A stretch of DNA of 64,000 bases from Spongilla lacustris (Eukaryota > Porifera > Demospongiae > Spongillida > Spongillidae), in the NCBI GenBank assembly GCA_949361645.1, contig OX442432.1:2360674-2424673 (forward strand), in the 5' to 3' direction. The notes under the pieces were generated by a model. The model was not told where the DNA came from. It ran no database searches and saw nothing but the letters and a program-made list of their open reading frames with translations. Below, one piece after another: positions 36,700 through 48,480 of this stretch (position 1 is its first letter; every line of letters begins with the position of its first letter). The translations under genes and the position numbers were made by a program.

Positions 36700-39083
36700 G
36701 CAAGAGGGTGTGAATGTAGGCCAGAACACGAGAAGGACATGTGGCTTGTGGGATACACACATTCAACAGTACATTATTACAAGCTCTAGTCACATAACTA
36801 GCTCCACCCACTTGTATTGTATAGCCACGTCTCATTGCAGGAAAAGGGCACAATAAACCTGTAGAGCTTGCCAAGCACATCTTGAATTAGCAGGTATGCC
36901 TGACTACCCTACATGAAGTGGGTGAAAACTGAGGTGGGCGTGGCAGCAGGGGGAGACATTATCGCAAGAGGGGCGGGGTTTACTAGTGCCCTTAAAATAA
37001 CCTAGGGATGAAAGGATTAGCACCTTCCTCCTCCCATTAGCACTTTCAACCTACATAGCAAGCCTTCGTTATGTAGAAATTAGCGGGAAGCAGCAGTTCC
37101 ACAGAGAAAGTAGGCTAGCACAGCTGTAGGTTGTCTCTAGATTGCCTCGAGACATATTTTTCAACTAATATTGTCCGCATAAAAGGCCCGGTATACCCTA
37201 CTGCACTTGAAATTTCCATCCGCTTCGATTGCAGCATAAGCGCACGTGATACCGCTTTATTCATGATTAGCTAGTCCAGTGTAAAGGGTTTTGTTCTCGC
37301 TGCAGAAAATAAGTCTGCACATAAGCTAGGCATGTTTAAAAAGGGCAATGATCTATCTTTACAATAAGGTACATTTCACACCCTTTTGTCAGGCATTTTC
37401 TCGAGAAAAACGGCTTGCCGTTCGAGTGCTTCAGGAATGCCAAAACAAAAACAAAGAAACCGTGAGATGCGCGACTTTAGTGAACAAATAAGGAACATCC
37501 CTCAGTAGTGCGCATTGATGTTTTGTAGTGCCAAACTGAATATAGAACATCTGAAAAATATTTTGGTATTTTATGGCAAACGCATCTTCACAAAATAGGG
37601 ATTAGAACATTAACCACATTTTAATGAGCTCCTATGGGACCCGGATAAGAATTGTACCGTAGTATTTATACGTATTCTAATTAACAACCTAATGTCCATC
37701 TCGAAACAGCCGTGAGTCCTACGCGTAGGACCAATATTTGAAAATTCATTATAAATAGAAATGCAGTTTTTTTGGCATCCATTTCTCTACTGTTGTTTGA
37801 TTTGTCCATCATGCTAAATTTACCAATTGTCAGTCTATTTTTTAAATCACACCCTTGGTTACACGATGCAGATACGGTTCTTAAATGTTTAATTGTCACA
37901 GAAAAAAGTACGACAAGTATCACTTTTTAAAAATGTTTTTTGAAGCATGATGTGTGGGCTACTTAATACATTCTACGGCAGTGTTTTTACTCTAATTGAT
38001 TTTGTCCGGCATTTTTTTACCGAAAACGCACTGTACGATTTCAAGATTTTGTCCATTCACTTGGCTATTCCCGCAACATGCGTCTGACAAATACCTATCG
38101 TTCATAAGCTTGTGGAGCTAGCAATTTCCAAATCTACAATGTACTTTTTTATGCGCTTAGTGCAAAAGACCTGACCTACTACCCCCTTCTTTTAAAATGT
38201 TGCTCTGATCTTCCCAACATTACTTTTTGGTACTTTAAGTTGCTTTAATTTGCAATTTACCGCAAATACATCTTTTAGCAATGCAGTATTGATTGTATTT
38301 GACAATCTTTGAAGAATTGCAAGAAAGTAAATATATTTCCTGAATTAATAACCATTTCTACATTGCAATGAGATTTTAGATTATTTTTTGATCATATGAG
38401 TTTGCTAAAAATTAATTTTAACTTGCGTCCCTATAGCTACGCGTAGGACGCTAATCCTACGCGTAGGACGACGGGAGATTAATGGTTAAGAACAGCTCTT
38501 ATAGTGTGACAAAACACTGCATGGTTATACATTCAAGACAGTAATGCTACATGCTGTATTGTTCTGTTTTTTTACCCCATCTTTACTACTAATGCATTTT
38601 GGTTCATCTCTTTCTACTAATTTACTTCGTTCTGATAGAAGTAAATCGGTCATTAGTTGCTTCAACTTATGATTCTGTTCATTTCTGTGCAAAAGAATTT
38701 GAAGCCTTTGTTTAACTTACGTATACTCTCTTTGCTATTGACATCTGCTTCAGTAATAATCATGTACATGTACTTACAACCACTTCATGGTTTTGTAGAC
38801 AGCAGGGATAACAAATTGCTGGATCCTGCTTGAGCAGGAGAAAGATTTACAACAGTAGATGTGTGTTGTGGCAATAATAGAGGCAGAGCGAATTGTTCAT
38901 CTAGAAGTTGGATAATATAGTATCCCAATTAAATGTTAGATTCTTCTTCAATGTAGCCATTGCTGTTAGGAAGTCTGAATTGACCATTGTATTGCTTTGA
39001 AAAGATATACATGCATATATAATTTATTTTTCACGAAGTTAATACATACATAAGTTATACAACCATATGGGATCGTTCACGAC
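36700..39083. other. No gene; repeated perfect 14-16-bp palindromes
   Basis: The palindrome GTCCTACGCGTAGGAC is complete at 37716-37731. TCCTACGCGTAGGA recurs at 38455-38468, with a partial copy (CTACGCGTAGGAC) immediately before it at 38437-38449. Otherwise AT-rich with no recognised gene. Confidence 0.5.
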
Positions 39084-39714
39084 CTAGCGCATATTATAAA
39101 AAAATGTTATAAAAATGGCATTACGTTTGAATTGTTATAACTTTCGAACGGTTAAAGCTATCAACTTCCTATTTTCGGCACTTCATAGTACACAATTAAT
39201 CTATGGTAGAGTACATTTTGAGGTCTTGAACGTGCTCCATGCCAGTATAGCGACATCCCATACCCCAAGGGGTTCAAACTCGCCCTAACTTTCGGCAGGA
39301 ATACTCAAATCGCTCGAAATTCGGTTTGTACATAAAGAGGTCCCTTAGCTATTGGATTGTTCTGTTCGTTAATTTTTATGCCATCTGTTACGGAAATACA
39401 GTTGAACAAACTACGTGCACATTTTCGCGCTCGATTCCCGCCAATGATTTGAGCAAATCGCGTCCCGCTCAATGTATGGGGAATCATTGGCGCGAATAGT
39501 AAGAGCGGAAAAAGTGCACGTAGTTATGTTCAACTGTATCTCCGTAACGGATGACATAAAAAGTAACGAACAGAGCAATCCAATAGCTAAGGGACCTCTT
39601 TATGTACAAACCGAATTTGAAAATAGGAAGTTGATAGCTTTAACCGTTCGAAAGTTTTAGTAATTCAAACGTAATGCCATTTTTATAACTTTTTTTAAAT
39701 AATATGCGCTAGCC
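39084..39714. mobile_element. Foldback element with asymmetric arms
   Basis: The left arm starts near 39084 (AGCGCATATTATAAAAAAAT, then GGCATTACGTTTGAATT). It pairs with the right arm ending near 39714. Inner segments at about 39320-39460 and 39480-39610 also pair (TTCGGTTTGTACATAAAGAG and complement). About 140 bp of the left arm (roughly 39175-39318) has no partner, so the right arm carries a deletion. No coding content. Confidence 0.82.
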
Positions 39715-41065
39715 AAGAAATGCACAGGAACATAGGATGAAAACATGCTAGAATTTCTGTGTGTGCTCTATCATCAAACCTAGACCACATCGCCATTTCA
39801 CTAGCTCTAGAAGCCTCACAAACCAAGATTGCAAATGAACTTTTCCCTCTGTACGTACATGTGCAAGGTGGTTAGCTATAGATATACGTATATATGTACG
39901 CTTGTGAAAATGCTCTGTGTAGGAGACCGTCAGCTTATCACTGATGAAACAACTGACAAACGGTTGTATTATAGTGTTTCGTTTTGAAAGATCAATGCTT
40001 CTAAAACTTCACATCCAAGCTTAAGGATGTACTCCGCAGTTATAATATTCATACCTGAATCATTAATTATTGTACATGTACATTTTCACCTCGGGCGAAA
40101 AGTGGTCAGGCCATGGCCCGAATGTACGGCGCCGGCCCTCATAATGGGGAGGGTGCGGGAGCGGGGTATCCGTCCCGCCCAGCCAGCTAGGGGCCGGGAG
40201 TGTTGTAAGCTCCCGCATTGGAGTCTGGGGCTGTGCCCGGAGAAGCCAACGCTTTTTTGCATTTAAAGACGTTACTAGAAGTGCAATTTATTTTTAAAAA
40301 GTTAAGCATTTATCTGTAGTATCGCTGGTGTAAAAGGAGGGGATGGCCCCCCCCTCTTTTAAAAGTGGAGGGACAGTTGCCCCCCCCCCCCCCCCCCCCC
40401 CTTTTGAATTTCCAAAGCCACTGAAACATTCGCATCGTTTGAAAAGACTAGGGCCCCAGACCCTGATTCTCACAGCTGCGCATGCGCTGCTACGAACGGG
40501 TCTGGGGCCTAGACTAATCTGTCCCAGTGTCGAAGGTATACAAGTAGTGCCCACTCACATTGAAAAAAATAAATCTAAATGCAAGGAGCACAACCACTGT
40601 AATTTCACCATAATGATGTGTTGTATGTGTAATATGGTTTTAGCTAATAATTGGCAAGGGGAACTTTTGGTACAGTATTTTTAAAAACATAAATATATAG
40701 GAAGTGAAGTAGACATTAAGTCCATATAGAAGGAAGTTGAAATCTTATTGTATACATTTTGCAGGACATTAAGACACCCTAGCAATAATTTGCAACCCTC
40801 CCCTCATGGGAGGGTTGCACTTTAAAAGCACTGCCAGAAATACTGAAAATTATTATGAACTCCAAACAATGTACGCCTATAAACGCATGCATCCATTCGA
40901 TAAGATTGTGCTAAGTATATACTGTTCTTATGCGTCACCTTCTGGGGCTGGGCCACCATAGTTACGGTATTTCGTCTCAGTTTCTAATGGCAGTGCAGGT
41001 GTTTAAAACACTCCAATTAGTACAAATTTTCAATGTCATCTACATGTACAAAATAAAGCTATTTA
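39715..41065. other. Spacer with C22 tract and a hairpin
   Basis: A C22 run at 40380-40401, a GC-rich patch at 40090-40250 and a hairpin at 40445-40515 (AGACTAGGGCCCCAGACCC paired with GGGTCTGGGGCCTAGACT). No gene recognised. The 3' UTR of the TMEM184 gene should lie at its right end. Confidence 0.5.
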
Positions 41066-44000
41066 CTATGTCTTTACACCAGAAGCAGCTAGTTCAGACA
41101 CTGGCTCAGTGCCAAGAAGGTGTGTCTTCTCCCCAACATTCACAGCTGACACAGGTGACACATCAACTTGAGGTGCCTCTTCGTCAGCACACTCCCCATT
41201 CAGTTCCCGTCTTCGGAACGGGATGAGATTTGACAACGAAATGGGATCCACAAAGTGTTGCTTGACGTCCCCATACACATCCCTGATATCCAGCATGCGT
41301 AGGCAGGAGGTGACGCAGGGCACTTGGGCAGCCGCAGCGTCAACAAAGGGACGGTGAGAGAAGACGAAAAGGTGTGCAATGGCAAATAGCAGCATCTCGA
41401 TGCAGACAATGAAATCCTATTGGTTGGTTGAATGTAAATGTAGATTGCAGTGAGTGCATCCATGGGAAGGAAGGTAAAGAGAAGTCATATTAACTGCTCC
41501 CATTGAGAGTAAAAAATAAAAAATAAAATGAGAAAATCTCAGTTTTTTAGCCATAACTCTGCAATCAAACATGATGTGAAAACACCAATTACATTTTTAG
41601 ATTCAGCATGCATTTTTGTATCATGCTACATGTACATGTATATGAATGTTTGATGATACACTACTAAAGGTTAAAATGACATTTTGTTTTATAACTTATT
41701 AACGCAATGGATTTAAAAGGTTTTAAATTACAACTCTACACCATTACATGTAGTCTGCATGTCAATGAGCAGTTTGAGCTTTATGCACCATTTAGTTATG
41801 GAGATTGGCTCAAGATTATTTAAAAAATGAAGGTTGGTGGCGGTTAAAAGTAAAAAACTCCAGAAAACATCAGAGGTACATGTAAGGTGAATTTTTTTTG
41901 TTCATTACATTGCAAAGTCACTGTAGTTATTATGTTTTTTAATTCTCTATTGCAATCGTACCTAATGTGTCAAAGTGAAAAATTCCATCCTCAGGCAGAA
42001 ATTGTACGTATACGTACATGTATTTACGTCCACTTTGACATCACAAACGATTATCGTAATAATGCGATGCCTTTGGCGTGTACCGCAGTTTTAAACTTCT
42101 TTTAAGATGGTGATTCTCATTCTGGTACTTGTTATTTTCAGACAAACAAGATGAAGGCCAAGTAAGGAATAGCAAACATAGTTTGGAGACTTTATCGATG
42201 CCTAATAGTGATAGCATGTAATTAAGTTAGTGCATTTACATGTATGACATCGAATTTTGCCAAAATAATGCATCATTGCTGCAATGACATCCTGTTTTGA
42301 AATATGTCTGATAACAGAATTTTTCACTTTGCCACATTGCTACTTAGTATCAAAAAGGAGGATAGAAATACAAATTTTCATATAAATACTACAGCAATGT
42401 AATGAACAAGAAATTCACCTTACCTCTGAAGTTCTTTCATTAACTGCCACCCACCATCCATTTTTTATAATCTTGAACTGATCTCCATAACTACATAGCA
42501 CACTGCTCATGGACATGCAGACTATAACGATGTAGTGGTGTGGTAAATTTGAAACCTTAACTCCCTTGCATTCATGAGTTACAAAACAAAGATGTCATTT
42601 TAACCTTACGTTACTTGTAGTAGTCTGGAAATATAAACAAATTACATGTATCATGTGCTGCACCAAACATTCATATACATTGTACATGTAGCATGACACA
42701 AAAATGCATGCTGAATCCAAAACTGTAATTGGCTTTCTCACATCATGTTTGGTTGCAGAGACTGAGATTTTCATTTTTATTAAGTACTCTCTCTGTGATA
42801 AGCACTGTAGACTTGCACATACATGTACACGTACACTGTACAGTACACGTACAGGAAATTCAATAACCAGTGGTACAATGTACATGTAGGTGCAGCGTCA
42901 AGTAGCCTAGTGCACGTGCCTTCCTGTTCATGTGAATGTACACATACAATGCATGCACATGTAGGAGAACATTCTACTATGCTACCCTCATGCCACTAGG
43001 CGCCATAGACATGTGTACACTACCTGCAGTCCTTGTGCGACATCATCAACATCATAGTTCTGCCAAATGCCTTGTTTGAGCACACCAGTTGCCTTGAGGA
43101 CACCTATGATCACTGCCTGCCTGTGGTGAAGAGGACCACCATGTGTGGTATACATAGATGGGCATTAGTAGGAGAACTAGAGCAGGACTATCGTGCATTG
43201 GACACAGGTGGGCATTATCAGGAAAATTGGAAGAGGACAAGTATGTGTGGGACATAGGTGGGCATTATTAGGCAAAATGCACTAGGACTATTGGGGCATA
43301 GTTGGGCATGATTAGAAGACGACCATCATGTGTGGGATTGGACATCATTAGGAGTAAGAACTTCATCTGTACATGTACAATGTAAATTTACGGGACATAC
43401 ATATTGTACAATGTACAAAAATGTAGGTGGATATTATGTGAAAAGTCCAAGGGGTATTATAAATACATGCAACCAAACAGGATTTAAGCTGGACTCCCTT
43501 ACATACATGACAAAGGGCTACATGTAAGGTGACAGCACAATTCCGTAGAGGGAAGGAACCCATACCACAATACCCAATATCCCAATACCCCAATATCCCA
43601 GAGATTGAGAGTAAATGTCACGCAAAGGATTTATGGACTAGGGGAGTGGCAGACTGAAGATGGTAGGGGGAGGGCAAGCTGTTGCATCTAAATGAGCACA
43701 GTGCAAGTCATTTCTAATCAGCTATTGAGGTGCATGGGGGTATAGAGACATGGGGTATTGAGGTATGGGGTATAGAGACATGGGTATTGAGGTATGGGGT
43801 ACAGAGACATGGGGTATAGAGACATGGGGTATAGAGACATGGGTATTGAGGTATGGGGTACAGAGACATGGGGTATTGAGGTATGGGGTATAGAGACATG
43901 GGGTATTAAGGTATGGGGGTATTAAGATATGGGTACATTGGCTGATAGCTTGCCTCTAAGCCCCTATACCAAGGTAGGTGACGTGGACACACAAGGGGGA

Positions 44001-45552
44001 ATGAGTGGGACGGAGAGGGAAGGAACCTACCAGAAAAGACAGAAGACAATAGCTTTGATAGAAGCAAACTTCCCAACAGGTTTGAGTGGTTTAAGGAGGT
44101 CATACATTCTTTTAAAGAAGTATATCAAGTGCACAATTGCAACCTTAATAGATAGAAAAAAAAGTGTGTGGAGAGAGGGATAGTAACATGTGTGTGTAGA
44201 GGAGGGAGGGATATTGATATGTGCGTGTGGAGGGAGGGATAGTAATATGTGTGTGTAGAGGGAGGGATATGTGTGTTTGGAGGGAGGGATATTGATATGT
44301 GTGTGTGTGTACATGTGTGTGTGTGTGTGATAACATAATTACTGCTGCAATCTGGTCACATTCTTACAATCTGTGATATTGTGTCTATTATGGTGAAGTA
44401 GAGAAAAGGGCTGGTGAACCTAAACACTCCATCATGATACACCCCAGCGAGCTGAGTTATCCTGCAGAAAGCATCAGGAATATATGTGTATATGTGTACA
44501 TGTACATGTGTGGTATGATGATGAGGAGCAGTAAGATACTTAAACTTAGCACATCTCTCCCATCATGGTGTGTGTGTGGGTGGTGATGGTGCACTTACAG
44601 TGCTAGTAATGTCAGGACGACCTTGACTATGGTATACTGCAGAACTCCAACCATGCAGCGGTTGACGAAGGCCCTGAAAGTGTACCATTCTAGCCGCAAT
44701 CAAACATACACTGTACATGTAACATGTAACAGATACATGTAGGTAATTTTAAAACAGAACAGTTGCATAACTGACCTCAGCAATCCATTGGCATTACGAG
44801 CTGAAACATGTCCCAAGGGTGATGCTTGAACATGCACATGCTACATTGTATAACATTTGGAGCCCACAGGATCGATAGCTTCAACCATGACTACCATTTG
44901 CACCACACAGAAGACTACATGTACCACTGATGGTCAGTAGTATGTGTAAGCCTGAAGTTAATGTGTATGCCTTAAAGGTACATGTATGTGCATGCCTAAA
45001 GGTATGTGTGTACTACAATATTCATTTCAGTCTGTATCAAACAAAATCAGACTGATAGTCATGCATCCCTGGGTCCCTCACGATGCAATAAAACTATTAT
45101 GCTTGTGGGCTTGCGTAATGAGGTTCAAAAAGTAGCATACTCATTGTACATGTATTATGTCCTGGGTGTCAACCGCAGGGCACACTTGCATACCACAGTG
45201 CACAGAAAACAATATAATCATTCTGCCACTCAAGCACTCCAGTGATGAATGGATTCGGGCCCGGAGTGTTTTGGCCCAAACACAAACATACTTGTACAAA
45301 AGTGGCAAAACTGTAGCAGTACGTGTCAAATGTCACTGCAAATGCTTGAATGGTGGAATATATAATTCTGTGTACATTATGTGCCCCACAGTTGATGCCC
45401 AGGACATCAAATATTTTTGATCTACATGTACATGTATAACGAAACAAAGAATATTTACATGCATCCAAGTTGCACCCAACAGTGACCATTAAAAGCAAGA
45501 AACAAAACTTCACTACATGTACTTCAAAGCCACAACATCTTCATTATTTGAA

Positions 45553-45595
<43 letters not shown>

Positions 45596-47011
45596 GGGGT
45601 TCAGCATTTTATTTCCAGTGAATACCAAGCATCTGAATGCACACAATACCACAAATGGTCAAAACTCTGTCATAAAAAAAATGCCACATGTACACTACTT
45701 GTTTGTCTATAAACTAACACCCCACACACAAACTCACATACATGTAAATGCACATGCAGAGAACAACATTCTGCAGACCCACCTTCCCTTTGGACACGAT
45801 GGCAGGCACCAGCAGGACTTGGCAACAGGCCTAGCGTTGAGTGTGTCATCCAGAGGGGCATAGTCATGTTCAAGGAAGTTGAGAAGGTATCGGAGGAAGC
45901 TGTAGAGGACAAATGACTCGTAGCAGTTCCTTATGGTGGTCCAATAGATGGCCGAGGGAGGGTACAGAAGGCCAAGGAACTGCAGGAAAGAGCAACGTAA
46001 GGCATGGTATTAAATAGTGGGTGTGGTTTTATACCATAATATTTAGTGTGTGTGTGGTGCTTATTTATATTACAAGTAACCAATTTATGTTCATGCTTCT
46101 CCTCAACAAAGGATGCGTGCTCATCACCAAGTGGCAACATTGAGTGCACACATACCACTTGCATGTGTACATGTATTTTGTTTGATGGCTACAGTGCCAC
46201 TAAATGGACCACATTACTGAATAGCAGACTGTACATGTGCACATGTAATACCACATACAACACCACCATCTCTCACATACACTATCAATGGAGTATACAG
46301 GCACAATCCAAATGATCCTGCAGAGAGAGTGTGAGAGAGAGAGAGAGAGAGAGGGAGAGAGAGGGGGGGAGAGAGAAAGAGAGAGGGAGGGAAGAAAGGG
46401 AGAGAGGGAGGGAAGAAAGGGAGAGAGGGAGGGAGGAGAGGGAGAGAGTGGGAGGGAGAGGGAGAGAGTGGGAGGGAGAGGGAGAGAGTGGGAGGGAGAG
46501 GGAGAGAGTGGGAGGGAGAGGGAGAGTGGGAGGGAGGGAGGTGAGGGAAAGAGTGGGAGGGAGGAGAGGGAGAGAGTGGGAGGGAGGGAGGGAGGGAGGA
46601 GAGGGAGAGGGAGAGAGGGAGTGGAAGGAGGAGAGGGAGAGAGAGATAGTGAGAGATGATTGCATGCATCAATGCTCTCAAATATACTACGGTACTATAC
46701 CTGATGATGTAATGTTGTAGGTGGGGCTGGGTGTAATTGAGGAGGTGGAGCATCAGTCCATAGAGGAACACAGGAATGGTCAGGAGAACAAAGATGCCTG
46801 CGACAAACCACGCCTTGAAGTGTATACTTGTCCCGGGGCGGTACAGCTTCCAGACCAACAGGGGCATGACCAGTGCCACTGTGACCAGGTATGTGAGACC
46901 CACGAGAGGTTTTAACCAATTGCGCCACTGCCGCCAGCAGAACCAGTGACTGCAGGCGCAATCCAACACACAAGAACGCAGTGCTGATTTGAACTTAGCA
47001 CAGGGAGGCAT
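41066..47011 (-). CDS. TMEM184C: TMEM184-family transmembrane protein (8 exons)
   Basis: Complete gene with all introns GT-AG. Exons on the minus strand: 47011-46701, 46317-46281, 45979-45783, 44673-44599, 44461-44368, 44143-44031, 43120-43024, 41416-41066 (1275 nt, 424 residues). The start Met has an in-frame TAA two codons upstream. The product is a multi-pass membrane protein of the TMEM184/Ost-alpha-like (DUF300) family, usual length about 400-440. Diagnostic blocks: LHLLNYTQPHLQHYIIR, NCYESFVLYSFLRYLL, GVLQYTIVK, LKPVGKFASIKAIVFCLFWQ, GLQDFIVCIEMLLFAIAHLF, FSHRPFV. The WRQWRNWLKP start resembles the TMEM184C branch. The charged C-terminal tail is presumed cytoplasmic. Exon 2 is a 37-nt microexon (IIWIVPVYSIDS). 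The biochemical role of the family is poorly known. Confidence 0.92.
41515..42785. mobile_element. Diverged foldback element inside TMEM184 intron 7
   Basis: Sequence from about 41515 to about 42000 returns inverted from about 42310 to 42785. Shared blocks include GATTCAGCATGCATTTTTGT, AGTCTGCATGTC.ATGAGCAG, TAGTTATGGAGAT and TGTTCATTACATTGC. Arms are about 480 bp and diverged, with indels. It lies wholly within the 1607-bp intron and does not disturb the splice sites. A pre-mRNA hairpin would form in both transcription directions. Confidence 0.85.
43731..43933. repeat. Minisatellite in TMEM184 intron 6
   Basis: Units of GGGGTATAGAGACAT and GGGTATTGAGGTAT alternate about every 14-15 bp. Confidence 0.9.
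44165..44335. repeat. GT-rich minisatellite in TMEM184 intron 5
   Basis: Repeats of (GT)n-GGAGGGAGGGATA(TT)GATAT, unit about 30-40 bp, ending in a (GT)n run. Confidence 0.88.
45556..45593. repeat. G38 homopolymer in TMEM184 intron 3
   Basis: A run of 38 G, the longest homopolymer of the window. It becomes poly-C in the pre-mRNA. Confidence 0.95.
46325..46660 (-). promoter_or_regulatory. Long polypyrimidine tract before microexon 2
   Basis: On the transcribed (minus) strand this is about 330 nt of nearly pure C/T ((CT)n and CCCTCCCTCT types). It ends a few bases before the CTGCAG acceptor of the 37-nt exon 2. Simple GA/CT microsatellite in origin. Its position could recruit pyrimidine-tract-binding factors and influence microexon inclusion; that role is inference. 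Confidence 0.6.
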
Positions 47012-47166
47012 CCTTTATAAATTTTTACTTCAGATCAGCAAGGTAGGAGTGAATGAGTGAGAGAATGTCAACAGGTACGGGGAAAAGGTAACAGCCCACT
47101 GAGCTACAAAACTGCCAAAAAAAAAAAAACACCACACGACAGTAGCAGCAAACTTTATAGAGTTAA

Positions 47167-47675
47167 TTATCTATCAGTTCTCTCTACGCTCTGGCTAGGT
47201 CCTTTGCTCACAAAGTTGTGTAATGCGCCGAGGAACTGGGCGTGCTCGCTGACAGCAGCTGTGAGGTTGTTCGCCTCTTCCAGTAGTGGAGACACGCTCT
47301 GATACAACTCAATAAGGGAAGAGGTTAGCTGGACACGCCCAGGTAGACAGGTTGCAGGGCATATGGGAAAAGAGAACAGACTGGTACGTACACTTGTGTT
47401 GGTGATGGCAAAATGTAAGGACGTGTTGGACATATAGGGCTACTAATCCTCCCGCCGCCTAGTTGACCCGCACGTTTCTAGGAGTGCGCACAAAATATGA
47501 AGAACATGGGCACCACATGGAAATAACAAAGGTGGTATCGTAAAGTTGACAGGTGACTACATACCTCTTCCAAGCTCAGCTCCAATTCTTCGCTGATTAA
47601 ACGCTGGTCACTGTCAGAAGCTGACACCGCCATAATACTTGTCCGCGGATCCGGTTCCAATTCGGGTGTAATCAT
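47167..47675 (-). CDS. Small helical acidic protein, 90 residues, 2 exons
   Basis: Exon 1 is 47675-47565 (37 codons, donor GTATGT) and exon 2 is 47328-47167 (53 codons plus stop, acceptor CAG). Both junctions are in phase 0. Protein start: MITPELEPDPRTSIMAVSAS. It continues with a Glu/Leu-rich helix (EELELSLEELTSSLIELYQ) and SVSPLLEEANNLTAAVSEHA, ending in a short basic tail. No signal peptide or membrane segment. The heptad-like leucine pattern suggests a coiled-coil subunit of some complex; I do not recognise the family. A second in-frame Met (MAVSASD) could be the start. The stop codon lies 155 bp upstream of the TMEM184 start, on the same strand. Confidence 0.6.
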
Positions 47676-48480
47676 TAAAATAACCCGCCGCTAAGCGTAC
47701 ATGTAGAGTATTCGACTCCTATATTACACGTAGTCACGCGAGAATTTCGCTCGCTTTTGGCGGCCACGCCCAGCTAAAAATACCTCGCAGCGTTTGAATC
47801 ACTATAATCAACACTTCATACTACATCATTGCTAGATGATACTGAAAATAGAAGTTGAGATGTTAGTACCGTCCGACATCACAAGGGGTTCAAACCCTCC
47901 GTACCTTTCATCACTCCTGATGATGTCATCGTGGGACAGAATTGAGTACAGCAGTTCACGGCCGGAAAAAATGACAAAAACCCGATTTTGACCTCCTCGT
48001 ATACTTACCGGTGTAGTGGCTACACGCTTACTATAATCTATGAATTGACTAGTTAATGCTATAGTCAGATCATTTATACAAGCCACTGGCTGGTTTTGTA
48101 GTCAATAAAAATACGGGTTCGTCTGTACAGATCTCGTCTGAAGTGACTAATTTATTTATATACATCATCATTTGGCAGGATGTACAACGCAAGTCAACAT
48201 AACTTCAAGTTGACTTGTCAAGATGATTACAAGGGACCGTGTGCCAATTCGAACATGCAGTTTCAATCCCTTTGAGTCAGTTGCCATTAAAGGTAAATTT
48301 CATGAGTTTTAAATTGTTGATATTGTTGTATACACTTCCAGGTATCAATGCCATTCCACATCTTCCACGCTGCCATTGTTGATAAATTGGTGTTCCTCCA
48401 AGTGCGTCTTGAATCATTCTTCCAGGTGCTGTATGTGTATATTTATGTATATACAAAAAAGCTTTTTCTTGCATGTCATA
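47676..48480. other. Upstream region of the small gene; no gene recognised
   Basis: A GC-richer patch at 47735-47775 (GGCGGCCACGCCC) could belong to the promoter of the minus-strand gene. The minus frame at 47832-48086 has no recognisable domain. Confidence 0.4.

Noticed and set aside
36002..36880. Long overlapping frames on both strands rich in Gly/Glu/Arg or Pro/Ser
   Set aside because: Purine-only composition removes stop codons; there is no domain and the frames overlap on both strands.
46214..46720. Long Arg/Glu/Gly-rich frames across the TMEM184 intron 1 microsatellite
   Set aside because: Low-complexity GA repeat inside an intron; real coding ends at the splice donor at 46701.
47832..48086. 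84-codon minus-strand frame divergent from the P-like relic
   Set aside because: No recognisable domain; composition like spacer; no supporting splice or polyadenylation signals.
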